A stretch of DNA of 36,217 bases from a virus. Shown here piece after piece: positions 21,753 to 31,696 of this stretch. Numbering within the stretch: the first letter of the stretch is position 1; each line of letters opens with the position of its first letter. The stretch covers positions 1 to 36,217 of IMG/VR virus record IMGVR_UViG_3300018063_000650; one strand, written 5' to 3'. Below the pieces are notes generated by a model. The model saw only the letters and a program-made list of their open reading frames with translations. It did no database searches and had not been told where the DNA came from. Made by a program: the position numbers and the translations under genes.

Positions 21753-24592
21753 TGGCAGGAACACTGAAAGCAATCAACGTTTTGTTCACGGTGGACGTGA
21801 AAGAACTTGAACAGAAGATCAAGATTGCCGAAGCCGCTGTCGGTGGCGCGACGAAGTCCATCGAAGGCGCAAACGCGCAGCTTGCCGCATCTCAAGAGGA
21901 AGTCGCCCAAGCCTCCGCGAAAGCGGCTCAGGCTATGGGTGACCAATCGCTCGCTACGAAGATTCTGTTAGCTCCGTTGAGAGCGTTGGAAGCGGTCTTG
22001 GGTGTGATGGGTGGAGCAGCGGGAGTTCTCCAGACGGTTCTATCGGCATCCACAAACAGCATGGCTGCTATGGCAATCGCTGTCGTGAAGTTGGTTGCGT
22101 TGATTCAATCCGCGTCGGGATGGATAGTCCAGTTTGGAGCAAGCCTGGAAGTCCTGACAGCAAAGGCAGTCAGACTGTCGTTTGACGGTCTGCAAAAACT
22201 TCATGCTGCGATGATCTCCCTTCAGGGGAGTTTTCCCATACTCGCAAAGGGAATCGACGTTGCAGGCCACTCTATCGGAGGACTGGTTCGCTGGACTGCG
22301 CTTGGGGCCGCGGGACTGGGCAAGTTCCTGAGTTCGCTCCCCGCGATTGCCCCAGCAGCGCGCATTGCAGAGACAGCGCTAACAGGTGTGACCCAGGGTT
22401 TGGGGTCGATGCTCAAATCAGCGTCCGAAGGAAGCCGAGTATTCGGGCCATTCACCAAGATCTTCTCCGCAATAGGCTCAACCGCTGTTCCGTTCCTAAA
22501 CGCTCTACTCAGAATCAGCTCTGTCATTCCGTCTATAGGTTTGGGACTGACCCTCTGGATCGGGGTCCCAGTCGCGAAGTGGTTTTTCAATGCCGCGCAG
22601 AATGCTTTGCAGTTCGCCAGACAACTTGCGGAGACGGCTTCCAATCTGGCCGACGCAAGCTCTCGAATGGGAATCCACGTTGAAACGCTTCAGCAGTATC
22701 ACTTCGCTGCGAAGCAATCGGGAATCGAAACATCCGCTCTGAACTCGGGATTCGAGCGCTTCCAGCGCAAGATTGCGGAAGCCCACCAAGGGACCGGCAC
22801 CTTTGGCAAGGAACTCCAACGACTCGGGGTCGCCCTGGTCGACAACAAGGGCTTCGTGCGCGAGGGAACTGCGGTCTTCGAAGACTACTTATCCGTAATC
22901 GGGAAGACGCAGAACAGCCAAGAGCAGTTGCGACTCGCGTTCGTTGCCTTCGGTCGAGAGGGAGCGTCCCTCGTCAATCTGGCCAAAGAGGGAGAAGAGG
23001 GCTTCGCGAATCTGCGCAGCGAATCTGAACGCTTGGGCACCGTGCTCTCCGTTGGCCTTCTACGGAACTACAAAGCGATCAACGATCAGTTGGATGCGAA
23101 CCAACAGCGTCTCGAATCCCTGCGATTGAGGAACAGCGTGTTCCTCGCGCAAATCGCGCTCAAGTGGGACAACCTCAAGACCAGCATCAAGGCCGCAACC
23201 CTGGAACTGATCGCCTTCCTGAACCCCTTGGAGACCCGGTCGGTCGCGAATCTCAGCGCGAAGCTGAAGGAAACTGAGATGGCGATCGAGCGCACCAAGA
23301 ACGCGCTCAACTCCAGTATCGCCAATCTCCCGTTGGTCACCGGAGTCCTTGAAGTCTTCCTGGGTGGGTTGATTCAAGATCAAGAGCGAATCCTGGAAGC
23401 GATCAAGATCGCGAAGGGAGAACAGCTACAAGTGAAAGCCGAACGTCCCGAAGACGTGACGGCGCAAATCAACGAACAGATCGCCGCGCGGGAGCTGGAA
23501 CTATCCCAGCAACAGCGACTACTCGAAGCGGCTAAGCAAGGTGAAGACGCTCGCTTGCGAATGGTCGCAGCCATTCAAGCCGAGAACGACGCGCGGGCTC
23601 TTGGAGCGCAAGCGACTTTCGATGAACAAGAGCGCATCAAGCAAACTGCCCTTGCCCTCGCGGATACCCAACAAGCACTGGAACAGGTCACCGCTGCGAA
23701 TCAGAACTTTGCAGCAGGTGAAGAGATTCGACTCGCGGCCCTGGAAAAGATAGGCACTTCGGCAGCGCGAACAGACCAAGCGCTTCTGTCGAATGTTCAG
23801 TCTCTCATGTTGCTTGGAAACGCGAGCATCAAGACCCAGATGGAGTTCCACGAACTCTCGGCCCGATTGGTCGAGTCCGCTGTGGCCCTGGACAAGCTCG
23901 AGAAAGAGCTGGCCCAGGGAGCCGGAGAAGGCGAAGACGCCAAGAAGAAGTTCGGCGAACTCTCCAAGGAAGCCGACAAGCTTCGCAACGCGGTCGAGCG
24001 CTCCCGCAGTGGCCTTGAGAAGATGGAGCAAAATCTCCGCACCTCAGCTGGTCTGGCTGACATAACAGGCAATGCCTTCGTTTCGATGGGCGCGGACTTC
24101 GCATCGTCAGCGCAAGGTGTCGACACCCTAAACGAGTCCCTATCGCGCAATCGAATGCAGCTCGAAGGCGTCGGGGATGCAGCGGAGTCAGCTGGGAACT
24201 CTTTCGCCAGCGCAGCTCGAGAGACCATCAATCTCGGGGCCGTGGTCGGGGGAGATGTAAACGACCCGACCAACATTCAACGGGCTCTCAACGCACTCAA
24301 CGCCAAACTGCGAGCCGTGCAATCCAGCTTTGGAGATGCCGGCCTTGGCTTCAAGGAAATCCAAAGCCGCGCACTGCTAGCACAGATCGAAGAGTTGGAA
24401 GCGAATCTTCGGCTTGCCAACGCAGAGACTACAAAGGGCATCATCCGCGCCGTGATTAGTGCCAACGAAGAGCTCAGCGGAGAGGCCCTGGACGCCAAGA
24501 TTGCCGAAGCGATTGCCACTCAGAAGCGCTACGGGCTCATACCCAGCGCTGGTTCCAGCCGACCTGGGTTCCGCTCCATGAGTGTGTCGTAA
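21752..24592 (+). CDS. Tail tape measure protein
   Basis: A 946-residue protein, the longest but one in the window. ATG at 21752 overlaps the preceding stop (TAATG). The N-terminal part has Ala/Gln-rich coiled coil (KELEQKIKIAEAAVGGATKS). Several hydrophobic stretches follow (around 100-150, GVMGGAAGVLQTVLSA and AMAIAVVKLVALIQ; about 190-220; and about 260-290, VIPSIGLGLTLWIGVPV). The second half is mostly heptad-like helices (AARELELSQQQRLLEAAKQ, VALDKLEKELAQGAG). It sets tail length and may enter the host membrane at injection. The size implies a tail of roughly 140 nm by the usual ratio. No embedded lysozyme or peptidase motif was noticed. Confidence 0.92.
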   Translation: MAGTLKAINVLFTVDVKELEQKIKIAEAAVGGATKSIEGANAQLAASQEEVAQASAKAAQAMGDQSLATKILLAPLRALEAVLGVMGGAAGVLQTVLSASTNSMAAMAIAVVKLVALIQSASGWIVQFGASLEVLTAKAVRLSFDGLQKLHAAMISLQGSFPILAKGIDVAGHSIGGLVRWTALGAAGLGKFLSSLPAIAPAARIAETALTGVTQGLGSMLKSASEGSRVFGPFTKIFSAIGSTAVPFLNALLRISSVIPSIGLGLTLWIGVPVAKWFFNAAQNALQFARQLAETASNLADASSRMGIHVETLQQYHFAAKQSGIETSALNSGFERFQRKIAEAHQGTGTFGKELQRLGVALVDNKGFVREGTAVFEDYLSVIGKTQNSQEQLRLAFVAFGREGASLVNLAKEGEEGFANLRSESERLGTVLSVGLLRNYKAINDQLDANQQRLESLRLRNSVFLAQIALKWDNLKTSIKAATLELIAFLNPLETRSVANLSAKLKETEMAIERTKNALNSSIANLPLVTGVLEVFLGGLIQDQERILEAIKIAKGEQLQVKAERPEDVTAQINEQIAARELELSQQQRLLEAAKQGEDARLRMVAAIQAENDARALGAQATFDEQERIKQTALALADTQQALEQVTAANQNFAAGEEIRLAALEKIGTSAARTDQALLSNVQSLMLLGNASIKTQMEFHELSARLVESAVALDKLEKELAQGAGEGEDAKKKFGELSKEADKLRNAVERSRSGLEKMEQNLRTSAGLADITGNAFVSMGADFASSAQGVDTLNESLSRNRMQLEGVGDAAESAGNSFASAARETINLGAVVGGDVNDPTNIQRALNALNAKLRAVQSSFGDAGLGFKEIQSRALLAQIEELEANLRLANAETTKGIIRAVISANEELSGEALDAKIAEAIATQKRYGLIPSAGSSRPGFRSMSVS

Positions 24593-25332
24593 TGGGCAAC
24601 ATTTCAATCCTCTACGCCAGCGTCCTCGATGACAGCACGTTCGCTGCTACAAACGTTTCAACGGAGTCGAGCGTCATCTACCTCGCCGACGATCGTCTCT
24701 CGTATCAGTTTGCGACCTCGGGAACGGACACAGTAGTTCAAGTGGATCAGCCAGGAAGCAGTATCGACCCATGGCGCTACTTGGTTCTTGCCGAGCATTC
24801 TATGGCGGGCGGAACAGCGGTCGTCCTCACCTATCCGAACTCTCTCCGCACAACCCCCACCGTGCTTTTCTCGGGCACGCTTACCGCGGATGATCCCAAC
24901 GTGACGGATCTTGGCTCGGAATCCTCCGCGCAATACATCGATGTGAAACTGACCGCGAGCGGAGTTAGCAGCACTGTGCGCCTGGGAGAACTGGGACTCA
25001 TGCGGAAGTTCGAATCCCCCAGGGCTCCGGACATCAACGTGGGAACTTCCACCAATCCAAAGCGGACGTTCATCGATCTCCCCAATGGCGAGCGTTTGAG
25101 CATTCGCCACGCCGGCCCAGGGAAGATCAAGTCCTACCGCATCCGTGGGTTGACTCAAGCGCAGGCAGGGACCTGGCTCGACATTTTCGAAGCCAACGAA
25201 GGGATCAAGCTCGTCTATCTCACGGATGACGAAGGCGAGACCTACCCCTGCTACATGAAGCAGATGTTCGTGCAGGATCGAGAACTCAATCTGTTCTCTG
25301 TCGATTTAGAGTTTTCGCAAGTGAAGCTTTAG
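24592..25332 (+). CDS. Distal tail-type protein
   Basis: A 246-residue, mostly beta-stranded protein directly after the tape measure, overlapping its stop (TAATG). Contains SSVIYLADDRLSYQF, YLVLAEHSMAGGTAVVLTYP, STVRLGELGLMRKFE and a C-terminal half with KRTFIDLPNGERLSIRHAG, QAGTWLDIFEANEG and VQDRELNLFSVDLEFSQ. This layout (galactose-binding-like or Ig-like N-part followed by a ring domain) fits distal tail proteins that connect tube and hub; assignment is mainly positional. Confidence 0.6.
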   Translation: MGNISILYASVLDDSTFAATNVSTESSVIYLADDRLSYQFATSGTDTVVQVDQPGSSIDPWRYLVLAEHSMAGGTAVVLTYPNSLRTTPTVLFSGTLTADDPNVTDLGSESSAQYIDVKLTASGVSSTVRLGELGLMRKFESPRAPDINVGTSTNPKRTFIDLPNGERLSIRHAGPGKIKSYRIRGLTQAQAGTWLDIFEANEGIKLVYLTDDEGETYPCYMKQMFVQDRELNLFSVDLEFSQVKL

Positions 25333-28300
25333 ATGCCCATCGACGTTCATAGCAGCCAGGAAACCCTACTGAAGCGCGGGAGCATCGCTCCAATCGTCCT
25401 GGTGGATGTCACCTCCACTTCGGGAACGCTGCGCTTCTGCACTGAGCGCGCGATCTCGTATCTCGGCCATCTCTACCAGCCCTACGTTGCTACCGCGGGA
25501 ACTCTGCGCACCGCAGCGAACTTCCCCGAGAACAACACCAGCAGCCAGAGCTTCCAGCTCCAGTTCAACAACTCCCCGATCGAGTATCAGGGACAGGTTT
25601 ACGATTATCTCTCGCAGATCTTCTACCCCGTCTTCCCTTGGGAGTTGGCCGACGTGGAAGTCCGGGTTCTATTGACCTCCGGGACTTCCGATCTACCCGC
25701 TTTCTCCGAAGACGTGGCAATGCGCTGGGTAGCAAGTGGAATCGCGGGAGCCCCAACGAGCATCGACCGCGAGAAGTTCATAGTTCCCGTCTACACGCGG
25801 AACTTCAAGCTCAACGACCAGATTCCAATGCGGGCTGTGACCCGACTCGAGTTCCCCGAGGCCGATCGAGACGAACTCGATGGGAAGACCTATCTCCCGA
25901 TCGTCGTGGGATCTGGGGTTCGCGTGCGAGCCCGCGCAACGGGAGCGGGAGCTACTACGACCATCACGGAGGAAGTGAGCGCGGGATCCAAGCTCAAGGT
26001 CTCTGAAGTCGATGGATTCGAAGCCGGAGACTCAATCATCATCAACGGGTTCATCAACAACCCGTTCACGATCGGTGCCGTCGATTCAGTAGGGAAACGC
26101 TTCGTTGCCGTCTCTCCCAACCTGAACACCCTCGGCACCACAATCACCGCTGGAACAGCAGTGCGTGAGGACAAGGCCGCGTATGACTACACGGTTGCCA
26201 ATCACCAATGCGTTGCGATCCGGGAAGTGCGCGTCACTCCCCACGGAGGGGGAGACCCAACCGTAATCAGCGGCTCTCAGTTTCAAATGGTCAGTGTGCC
26301 CGACCCAAGGGCTATTGGAGGGATCCGCACGGATGCTCGCATCAATCAACTGATTCCGTTCGGCTCCGAGTCCGCGGGAGAAGTTACACAGCAGCCCGTG
26401 GCAACGGTGGATGACGGGTTGCACGTCCATAACACCGGAGTCTTCTCTGACAGCATTCAAGTCACCTTTGCTGGTGCCACCAGCGGCCCTCCCGCTCACG
26501 CTAATGCGAACGACGGAAATGAAGATACGGGAGTGAGCGTCAATACGGGCACCGTGGGAGAAGACATCCTCACCTTCTCCAGCTTCCCAGGAGTGAACGG
26601 GGTCTTCAGTGAGCAGCGCTACTACGCTGTCATGAACGGCCCGTTGATTACAGGAAATGTGCGAATCAGACGGAGCGGATCAACCTTTCTCACGCTTTCC
26701 GCTGCGTTCAATAAGGGAGAGTTCCGCAGCACGATCGACACGGGGGGATCTGAAACCAGTGATTTCGAGATCGTCGTTCAGACCGACCCTACTCAAGTCA
26801 ATGTGTGGGAGGCTTGGAAGGAAGTAACCCATACCCCTCTGGTGTCGGAAGACACTAAAGATCTGCGTTTCACTACTCGAACAGCCGACGTGGCAATCGA
26901 CGTCTCCGGCGCGAACATCGAAGTCGGAGACCTGGTCGAAGCCGTGGTTGACGGAGTGCCCGTCCCTGACAACAGCGGCCTCTTCGGGAGTCCAACAGCA
27001 AGCGGAACAGCGATCCAGCGTCCCGACGCGGTAGCTCGTTGGCTGCTTACCCGGGCTCTCGGGCAAACCGAAGCCGTCATTGATGTAGCGACTTACTCGG
27101 GATCCGGCGCAGCCTACGACGCAAACGGAATCCGATTGGCCTTTGCCGTCGATCACCCGACCAAGCTCGACGCGCTGCTCGATCAGATAGCCGACAACTC
27201 CGAGAGCATGCACTGGTGGGGCCGGGAAGGCCACGCGCTGCGGTATCTCGATACCCCGGCATCTACGCACTCATTCGTTGAAGACCAGTCCGGAGTCATC
27301 TCGATCGATTGGCAGAACACCCATCAAGCCGCCGACATACGGAACTCGCCGACGGCTTACTTCGGGCGAGACTGGGTTGAGAGTGCGGGGAACACGTCGT
27401 CCTACGCTGGCAGTGTTACCGCTGGGGATGCCGATTCCCAAGCTCGCTTCGGAGTTCTGGGCAACGAAGTGGATTCGGGGGGTCGCAGCCTATTTCTGGA
27501 AATGACCACGACTTCCGGGCAGGCCCAGAACGTCTTGAATCGCATCCTCGCGGACAAGGCCAATCCCAAGAAACAGTTCACCGACGATACGGACTGGAGC
27601 TACGTGAACATCCAGCCAGGGGACGTGATTGTGCATTCGTCTCCGACCATCTCGTCACCAGTTACAGCCCGCGTGATTGAGAACACCGTTGACCCTCGGC
27701 TGTTTTGTCGGATCGTGGCCAAGGAGATCACACAGCCCCCTGCGAGAGTCGCGGAGGCTGAGGCCGGTAGCGGGGGAGCTTTCCACGCGAAGTCGGTGCA
27801 GCTCTACGACTCCGTAGGGTCCAAGTTCGCAGACAATACGCATCGAGACGTGGGGATCGCCAATGCGTTCACCATCTTCATGCGCTTCAAGCTGACGCAG
27901 GCTCAGACCAAGAGCCTTCTTGTGATAAAGGAAGTTGGCCCCGCATCAAACAAGAGCGCGATCATCCTCCGTCAGGAGTCGTCCCCAGCCGGAAACATCG
28001 AAGCCACTGTGCTGCGCGATTCAGACGGGGGGTTTGGCATCCGACGCAACTACAACGGAGCGGCGCTCACCGACGGATCCTGGCAGGAGCTGTTCTTCAC
28101 TTGGGACGGCTCCGACATCGCGCTCTACACGGGATTGACCGGAGCCTCGACGCTGCGCTCGGTGAGCTCCACCGAATCAGCGGTAGGTGGTGCGCTCGCT
28201 TCTCGTAACCGAGGAATCCTCTCCGATACGGGAGTCGTGGGCTACTACTACAATCTCGCGATTTGGAACGTGGTGCTTTCGTCCTCGTCTCGCACCGCGG

Positions 28301-28485
28301 TCTCCCAGAACGTCCAAGTGGATCTGACCGAGAACTTCGGCAACTACACGGACGCCAGTAGTCTCAAGTGTTACTTCCTGTTCGACGGGGACAAATCCAC
28401 CTGCATCAACTTCGGAAGTGCCGGAGGCTTCGATCTCTTCGCGGATGCGGGAGAGATAGTTGGCAGCACAGACACCCCCACATAG
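25333..28485 (+). CDS. Tail hub/baseplate protein with C-terminal LamG domain
   Basis: A 1050-residue protein beginning straight after the distal tail gene. The N-terminal 200 residues (LKRGSIAPIVLVDVTSTSGT, RAISYLGHLYQPYVATAGTL, SQSFQLQFNNSPIEYQGQ) fit a tail hub domain of the DUF2163-like kind. The middle (about 570-800) resembles hub domains of the gp27 type: RQP-like LLTRALGQTEAVIDVATYSG, LNRILADKANPKKQF and NIQPGDVIVHSS. The last 230 residues are a laminin-G/concanavalin-type jellyroll (IANAFTIFMRFKLTQAQTKS, SWQELFFTWDGSDIALYTG, YYNLAIWNVVLS), probably a carbohydrate-binding tip. Fusion of a lectin fold to the hub suggests host glycan contact at the tail tip. Confidence 0.75.
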   Translation: MPIDVHSSQETLLKRGSIAPIVLVDVTSTSGTLRFCTERAISYLGHLYQPYVATAGTLRTAANFPENNTSSQSFQLQFNNSPIEYQGQVYDYLSQIFYPVFPWELADVEVRVLLTSGTSDLPAFSEDVAMRWVASGIAGAPTSIDREKFIVPVYTRNFKLNDQIPMRAVTRLEFPEADRDELDGKTYLPIVVGSGVRVRARATGAGATTTITEEVSAGSKLKVSEVDGFEAGDSIIINGFINNPFTIGAVDSVGKRFVAVSPNLNTLGTTITAGTAVREDKAAYDYTVANHQCVAIREVRVTPHGGGDPTVISGSQFQMVSVPDPRAIGGIRTDARINQLIPFGSESAGEVTQQPVATVDDGLHVHNTGVFSDSIQVTFAGATSGPPAHANANDGNEDTGVSVNTGTVGEDILTFSSFPGVNGVFSEQRYYAVMNGPLITGNVRIRRSGSTFLTLSAAFNKGEFRSTIDTGGSETSDFEIVVQTDPTQVNVWEAWKEVTHTPLVSEDTKDLRFTTRTADVAIDVSGANIEVGDLVEAVVDGVPVPDNSGLFGSPTASGTAIQRPDAVARWLLTRALGQTEAVIDVATYSGSGAAYDANGIRLAFAVDHPTKLDALLDQIADNSESMHWWGREGHALRYLDTPASTHSFVEDQSGVISIDWQNTHQAADIRNSPTAYFGRDWVESAGNTSSYAGSVTAGDADSQARFGVLGNEVDSGGRSLFLEMTTTSGQAQNVLNRILADKANPKKQFTDDTDWSYVNIQPGDVIVHSSPTISSPVTARVIENTVDPRLFCRIVAKEITQPPARVAEAEAGSGGAFHAKSVQLYDSVGSKFADNTHRDVGIANAFTIFMRFKLTQAQTKSLLVIKEVGPASNKSAIILRQESSPAGNIEATVLRDSDGGFGIRRNYNGAALTDGSWQELFFTWDGSDIALYTGLTGASTLRSVSSTESAVGGALASRNRGILSDTGVVGYYYNLAIWNVVLSSSSRTAVSQNVQVDLTENFGNYTDASSLKCYFLFDGDKSTCINFGSAGGFDLFADAGEIVGSTDTPT

Positions 28486-28493
28486 GAGATTCG

Positions 28494-29123
28494 ATGCCAG
28501 AAACGAATACCGTCGCTTGCATGCTTTGCGGGAGGGAAGCTCCCCCGCTCGACATGGCTCCAGTTGGAGCCCAGGTGCTCGGGCACCATCTTGATTTCGC
28601 TCTCGCGTTCAAGTGGTTTTGCCCAGAGCCGTGCTTCAAGACCTACAAGCACTCCGCACATCTCCGCGGTCGTATCCGTCAGTTTCAGGACTCCGCAGTC
28701 GAGTGGGCTCGCACATGCGTGGCGAATGTCTCGGAGGAAGCGTTGCGCGAAATGGAAGAGCTACCCGAGGGTCTGCGGGTAGATGCTTCGGAACACCAGC
28801 GAGTTCAGGAGTTGCGGGAGCATCTGAAGCTTTTCATCGAAAAGGATTCGATCAAGAAAGCCGCGTTAGAAAAGCTTCGCAATGAAGAGCCCGTAGATCC
28901 TTCCTGGGTCACGAGATTCATGGCACTGAAGAAAGAGATCAAGGAAAAAGGCCCCATCGAGTCCTTCGAGGATAACCATTTGCTCCACCGGGTTTGCCGG
29001 AACATCAACAAGAATCCGTTTTACAACCCTCGTACTCACGCGTTCAAGTCATACGATCAACTCGTAAGTGACTTGAGAACGTTGGAGACGCTAACCGAAG
29101 ACGAAAGGAAACAACTTGAATAG
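28494..29123 (+). CDS. Unknown protein with N-terminal four-Cys motif
   Basis: A 209-residue protein, ATG at 28494 after TAGGAGATTCG. The N terminus has C9-x2-C12 and C43-x3-C47 (ACMLCGREA, WFCPEPCF), likely a zinc-binding finger. The rest is helical and charged (VQELREHLKLFIEKDSIKKA, ALKKEIKEKGPIE), with no similarity recognised. It lies between the hub and an HNH gene inside the tail region; its end overlaps the next start by 8 bp. Could be a tail-associated or regulatory factor; not an obvious lysis protein. Confidence 0.65.
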   Translation: MPETNTVACMLCGREAPPLDMAPVGAQVLGHHLDFALAFKWFCPEPCFKTYKHSAHLRGRIRQFQDSAVEWARTCVANVSEEALREMEELPEGLRVDASEHQRVQELREHLKLFIEKDSIKKAALEKLRNEEPVDPSWVTRFMALKKEIKEKGPIESFEDNHLLHRVCRNINKNPFYNPRTHAFKSYDQLVSDLRTLETLTEDERKQLE

Positions 29124-29553
29124 ACCACCATTAGAGAAAGACGTTGACCGATTTCTACAGAAGATCCGTCCGGGCGCTAACGGCTGCATCGAATGGGCTG
29201 CGCACAGAAACCGCGCGGGCTACGGGCAGTTCCAGCTCGGAAACAGACCCGTAGGTGCGCATCGCTTCGCTTATGAAGCGTTCGCGGGGCCGATCCCTTC
29301 CGGTCTCCAGCTCGACCACCTTTGCCGCAACCGGGCTTGCGTGAACCCCGACCACCTGGAACCCGTCACGAGCGGCGAGAACACGCGCAGGGGAGAGACT
29401 GGACGAAACAACCGAGACAAGAGCCATTGCAAGCACGGGCATGAATACACGGAAGAGAACACGCGGAACACCACGCAAAGGTCGCGCGCATGTCGGGAGT
29501 GCGACCGGCGCGCAGCTCGGGCGTATCGCGAACGCAGGAGGTTAGCCGCGTGA
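29116..29553 (+). CDS. HNH endonuclease (HNH_3 type)
   Basis: A 145-residue HNH nuclease. The core is LQLDHLCRNRACVNPDHLEPV, with H68, N77 and H80 as the catalytic/metal His-Asn-His, followed by NTRRGETGRNN and a C-terminal zinc-like part (SHCKHGHEYTEENTR, CRECDRR). The start is TTG at 29116, with AAAGGAAA upstream; it overlaps the preceding gene by 8 bp, and the tail fibre GTG overlaps its stop by 4 bp. Such genes are usually mobile intron-less homing nucleases. A second, related copy is at 34372-34830. Confidence 0.85.
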   Translation: MNRPPLEKDVDRFLQKIRPGANGCIEWAAHRNRAGYGQFQLGNRPVGAHRFAYEAFAGPIPSGLQLDHLCRNRACVNPDHLEPVTSGENTRRGETGRNNRDKSHCKHGHEYTEENTRNTTQRSRACRECDRRAARAYRERRRLAA

Positions 29554-30893
29554 AAACCCAGGGAACGTCAACAGCCACGGAAGCCGTAGTCTCCCCAACA
29601 GGGACTTTCTCTGAATCTCTCACCGTCTCGGGCTTTCCCGTCTCGACCGGGACGGGATCCTCCGTTGTGAGTATCCCCGTTGGACGTGTCCCCTTTGGCG
29701 ATTCGGGGTCGCTTCTCACCAGCGACAGTGGCCTTACCTTCGATGCGACGTATGGAGAACTGACCGTAGGCCCCCCGCTAACGACCGCACTTCTCGGGAG
29801 ACAAACGCAAGACTCGACCATCATCATAAACGCGGAAACCGGAGCTGATACGCGGGCTCGTCAGGTGTTCGCGCAAGAGGGACGCTCGCGCTTTGAGTGG
29901 TTATACACACCTACTGGCGGAGACCCTGGGCTGCACTTCCTCGACGTGGACAAGATCGTAAATCGAATCACCGTCTCCAGCGGAACTAACTCAACGCTGC
30001 ATAGGCAGCTTCATCTCGATGCAGACGGAAGAGTGCATTTCAGCAATCAGACTCTAACCACGTCGGGGGCGTTCTACCCGCAGACTCGCGGCATCGGAAT
30101 CGACGGCAACGTAACTGCTACCGGAACTATTGCCGGCGATTCGGGGAGATTCGGTAGTTCTGTCATTGTCGGCCGACCAGTTACCGATTTTCTTCCGGTC
30201 AACCCCAATGATGCTGGCGTAATCATTGCGAGTCGCGGAGGAGCTTCCAGTTCAGCCTATTTTGCCTTAGCCGTAAACGGGACTACTACCGACTACCTCA
30301 TTCTCTATACAGAAGCTCCTGGAGATCCAGGGTTGCACTTCTACGATGTGAAGGCTGGCCCGTTTGGCGTCAACCGAATCACGGTCTCTACCGGAACCAA
30401 CTCGAGCCTGCAACGACAGCTGCACCTATTAGCCAACGGCAGCACCAGACTTTCTTCCCGAGTTACCGCCAGCGGAAGCTTTGATAACCACATCCCGACG
30501 GAAGGGTTGGGAGTGGATGGGAACATCACGGCTACCGGAACGGTTGCCGGGACAAATGCTTCATTCTCAGCGTATCCGGGAATGGTCGAAGAGATAGACG
30601 GCCAATGGACGCAGCCTTCAACTGGAACTCTGTGTTTGGTTCGTAGCGCGAGCTACCCCTTCTCGATTCAAAGCTTCACAGCGCAGACGGTCTCTAACAG
30701 CACTACCTCTTCTCTCACTAAAGAAGGCGTGGTGATTACAGGGATCGATAACAAGACCATCAACACCACCGAAGCAACTTACTTCCCTACGTCTACCGCA
30801 AACGTGGCCGTCGGAGAGACGTTGCGGTTGACGAGCTCGGGCTCTACGGGCGCAGAAGACTTGAGCTTCACATTGAAGATGGTGAGGTTGTAA
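29550..30893 (+). CDS. Tail fibre-type protein with internal duplication
   Basis: A 447-residue, Ser/Thr/Gly-rich, beta-repetitive protein. The GTG at 29550 overlaps the HNH stop; an upstream ATG at 29490 would lie inside the HNH gene. Two similar blocks are visible (about 81-203 and 207-340), each with GDPGLHF, NRITVS-GTNS-L-RQLHL and then G-DGN-TATGT-AG. Such repeats form triple beta-helix shafts in fibres. The C-terminal part (about 345-447) differs and may be the receptor-binding or attachment end. No chaperone gene is evident. Name rests on composition and place. Confidence 0.65.
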   Translation: MKTQGTSTATEAVVSPTGTFSESLTVSGFPVSTGTGSSVVSIPVGRVPFGDSGSLLTSDSGLTFDATYGELTVGPPLTTALLGRQTQDSTIIINAETGADTRARQVFAQEGRSRFEWLYTPTGGDPGLHFLDVDKIVNRITVSSGTNSTLHRQLHLDADGRVHFSNQTLTTSGAFYPQTRGIGIDGNVTATGTIAGDSGRFGSSVIVGRPVTDFLPVNPNDAGVIIASRGGASSSAYFALAVNGTTTDYLILYTEAPGDPGLHFYDVKAGPFGVNRITVSTGTNSSLQRQLHLLANGSTRLSSRVTASGSFDNHIPTEGLGVDGNITATGTVAGTNASFSAYPGMVEEIDGQWTQPSTGTLCLVRSASYPFSIQSFTAQTVSNSTTSSLTKEGVVITGIDNKTINTTEATYFPTSTANVAVGETLRLTSSGSTGAEDLSFTLKMVRL

Positions 30894-31696
30894 TGCCACG
30901 TAAGTTTGTCTTCGCAGACGCTCCGCACCGCTCCGTCAATTTAGTAGCTGGCGAGCGCCTGAAGGACGGGAATCTTGCCCCGGCCAACGTAGGCAATGCT
31001 TGGGCTGTAGCCGTATGGGCCAAACCGTCTGGAGATTTCTCGGCCGACCGCGGGCTTTTCAGTATCGAGCACGAACTGACTCTGGCATTCCCGATAAACT
31101 TTCCGTTCAGCAACATTCGAATCATCTTCAGAACGAGCGGCACGAATAACATGACAGTGCAGACCTGGGCCGGCTTAGCCGCACCTATCAAAGACTACAC
31201 TTGGAACAGTTGGTGGACTCAAGACACCTGGATTCTCACGATGATTACGTGGAATGGAACCAGCTTACTGGCCTATCGAAATGGAGTTGCAGTAAGTCCC
31301 AGCACCATGACAACCGATGACGCCGGAAGTATGGGAACACCGCCGGCCAGACGTATAGGTGTGGGGAACTTGGTCAGCACCGGCCTTGCGGATAACGATT
31401 TCCAGGGAAGGATTTTCTCAGCGGGACTTTGGAACGTAGCCGTAGACGCGCCCGGAGTAGCCGCTCTGTATAACGGGGGTTATGGCGCAAATGTTGACTG
31501 GTTGATTCCCCGGCCGGGCTATACCGCTTCCGCCTTTCTTCAACACTACTGGCGCACAGGCCACTACTACCCTCCCGATTCAGGAATCGGTCGCGACTAC
31601 GGGGTGGCCTCGACCAATCGGAGAAACATTATGAACAACGCTGTCAACATCGATGGGTCGGACATCGTTTACGACTGGCCCGGAAAGGAGTTATAG
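30893..31696 (+). CDS. LamG/concanavalin-like lectin domain protein
   Basis: A 267-residue protein. The whole length is a laminin-G-type jellyroll: AWAVAVWAKPSGDFS, RGLFSIEHELTLAF, SWWTQDTWILTMITWNGTSL, LAYRNGVAVS, RIFSAGLWNVAVDAPGVAAL. It overlaps the fibre gene by 1 bp. The end of the tail hub carries a similar domain, so the two may be related by duplication. Likely a tail-tip or fibre component binding cell-surface sugars. Confidence 0.7.
   Translation: MPRKFVFADAPHRSVNLVAGERLKDGNLAPANVGNAWAVAVWAKPSGDFSADRGLFSIEHELTLAFPINFPFSNIRIIFRTSGTNNMTVQTWAGLAAPIKDYTWNSWWTQDTWILTMITWNGTSLLAYRNGVAVSPSTMTTDDAGSMGTPPARRIGVGNLVSTGLADNDFQGRIFSAGLWNVAVDAPGVAALYNGGYGANVDWLIPRPGYTASAFLQHYWRTGHYYPPDSGIGRDYGVASTNRRNIMNNAVNIDGSDIVYDWPGKEL

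Noticed and set aside
28494-29123. Four-Cys protein as endolysin
   Set aside because: No catalytic motif of amidases, lysozymes, transglycosylases or peptidases is visible.
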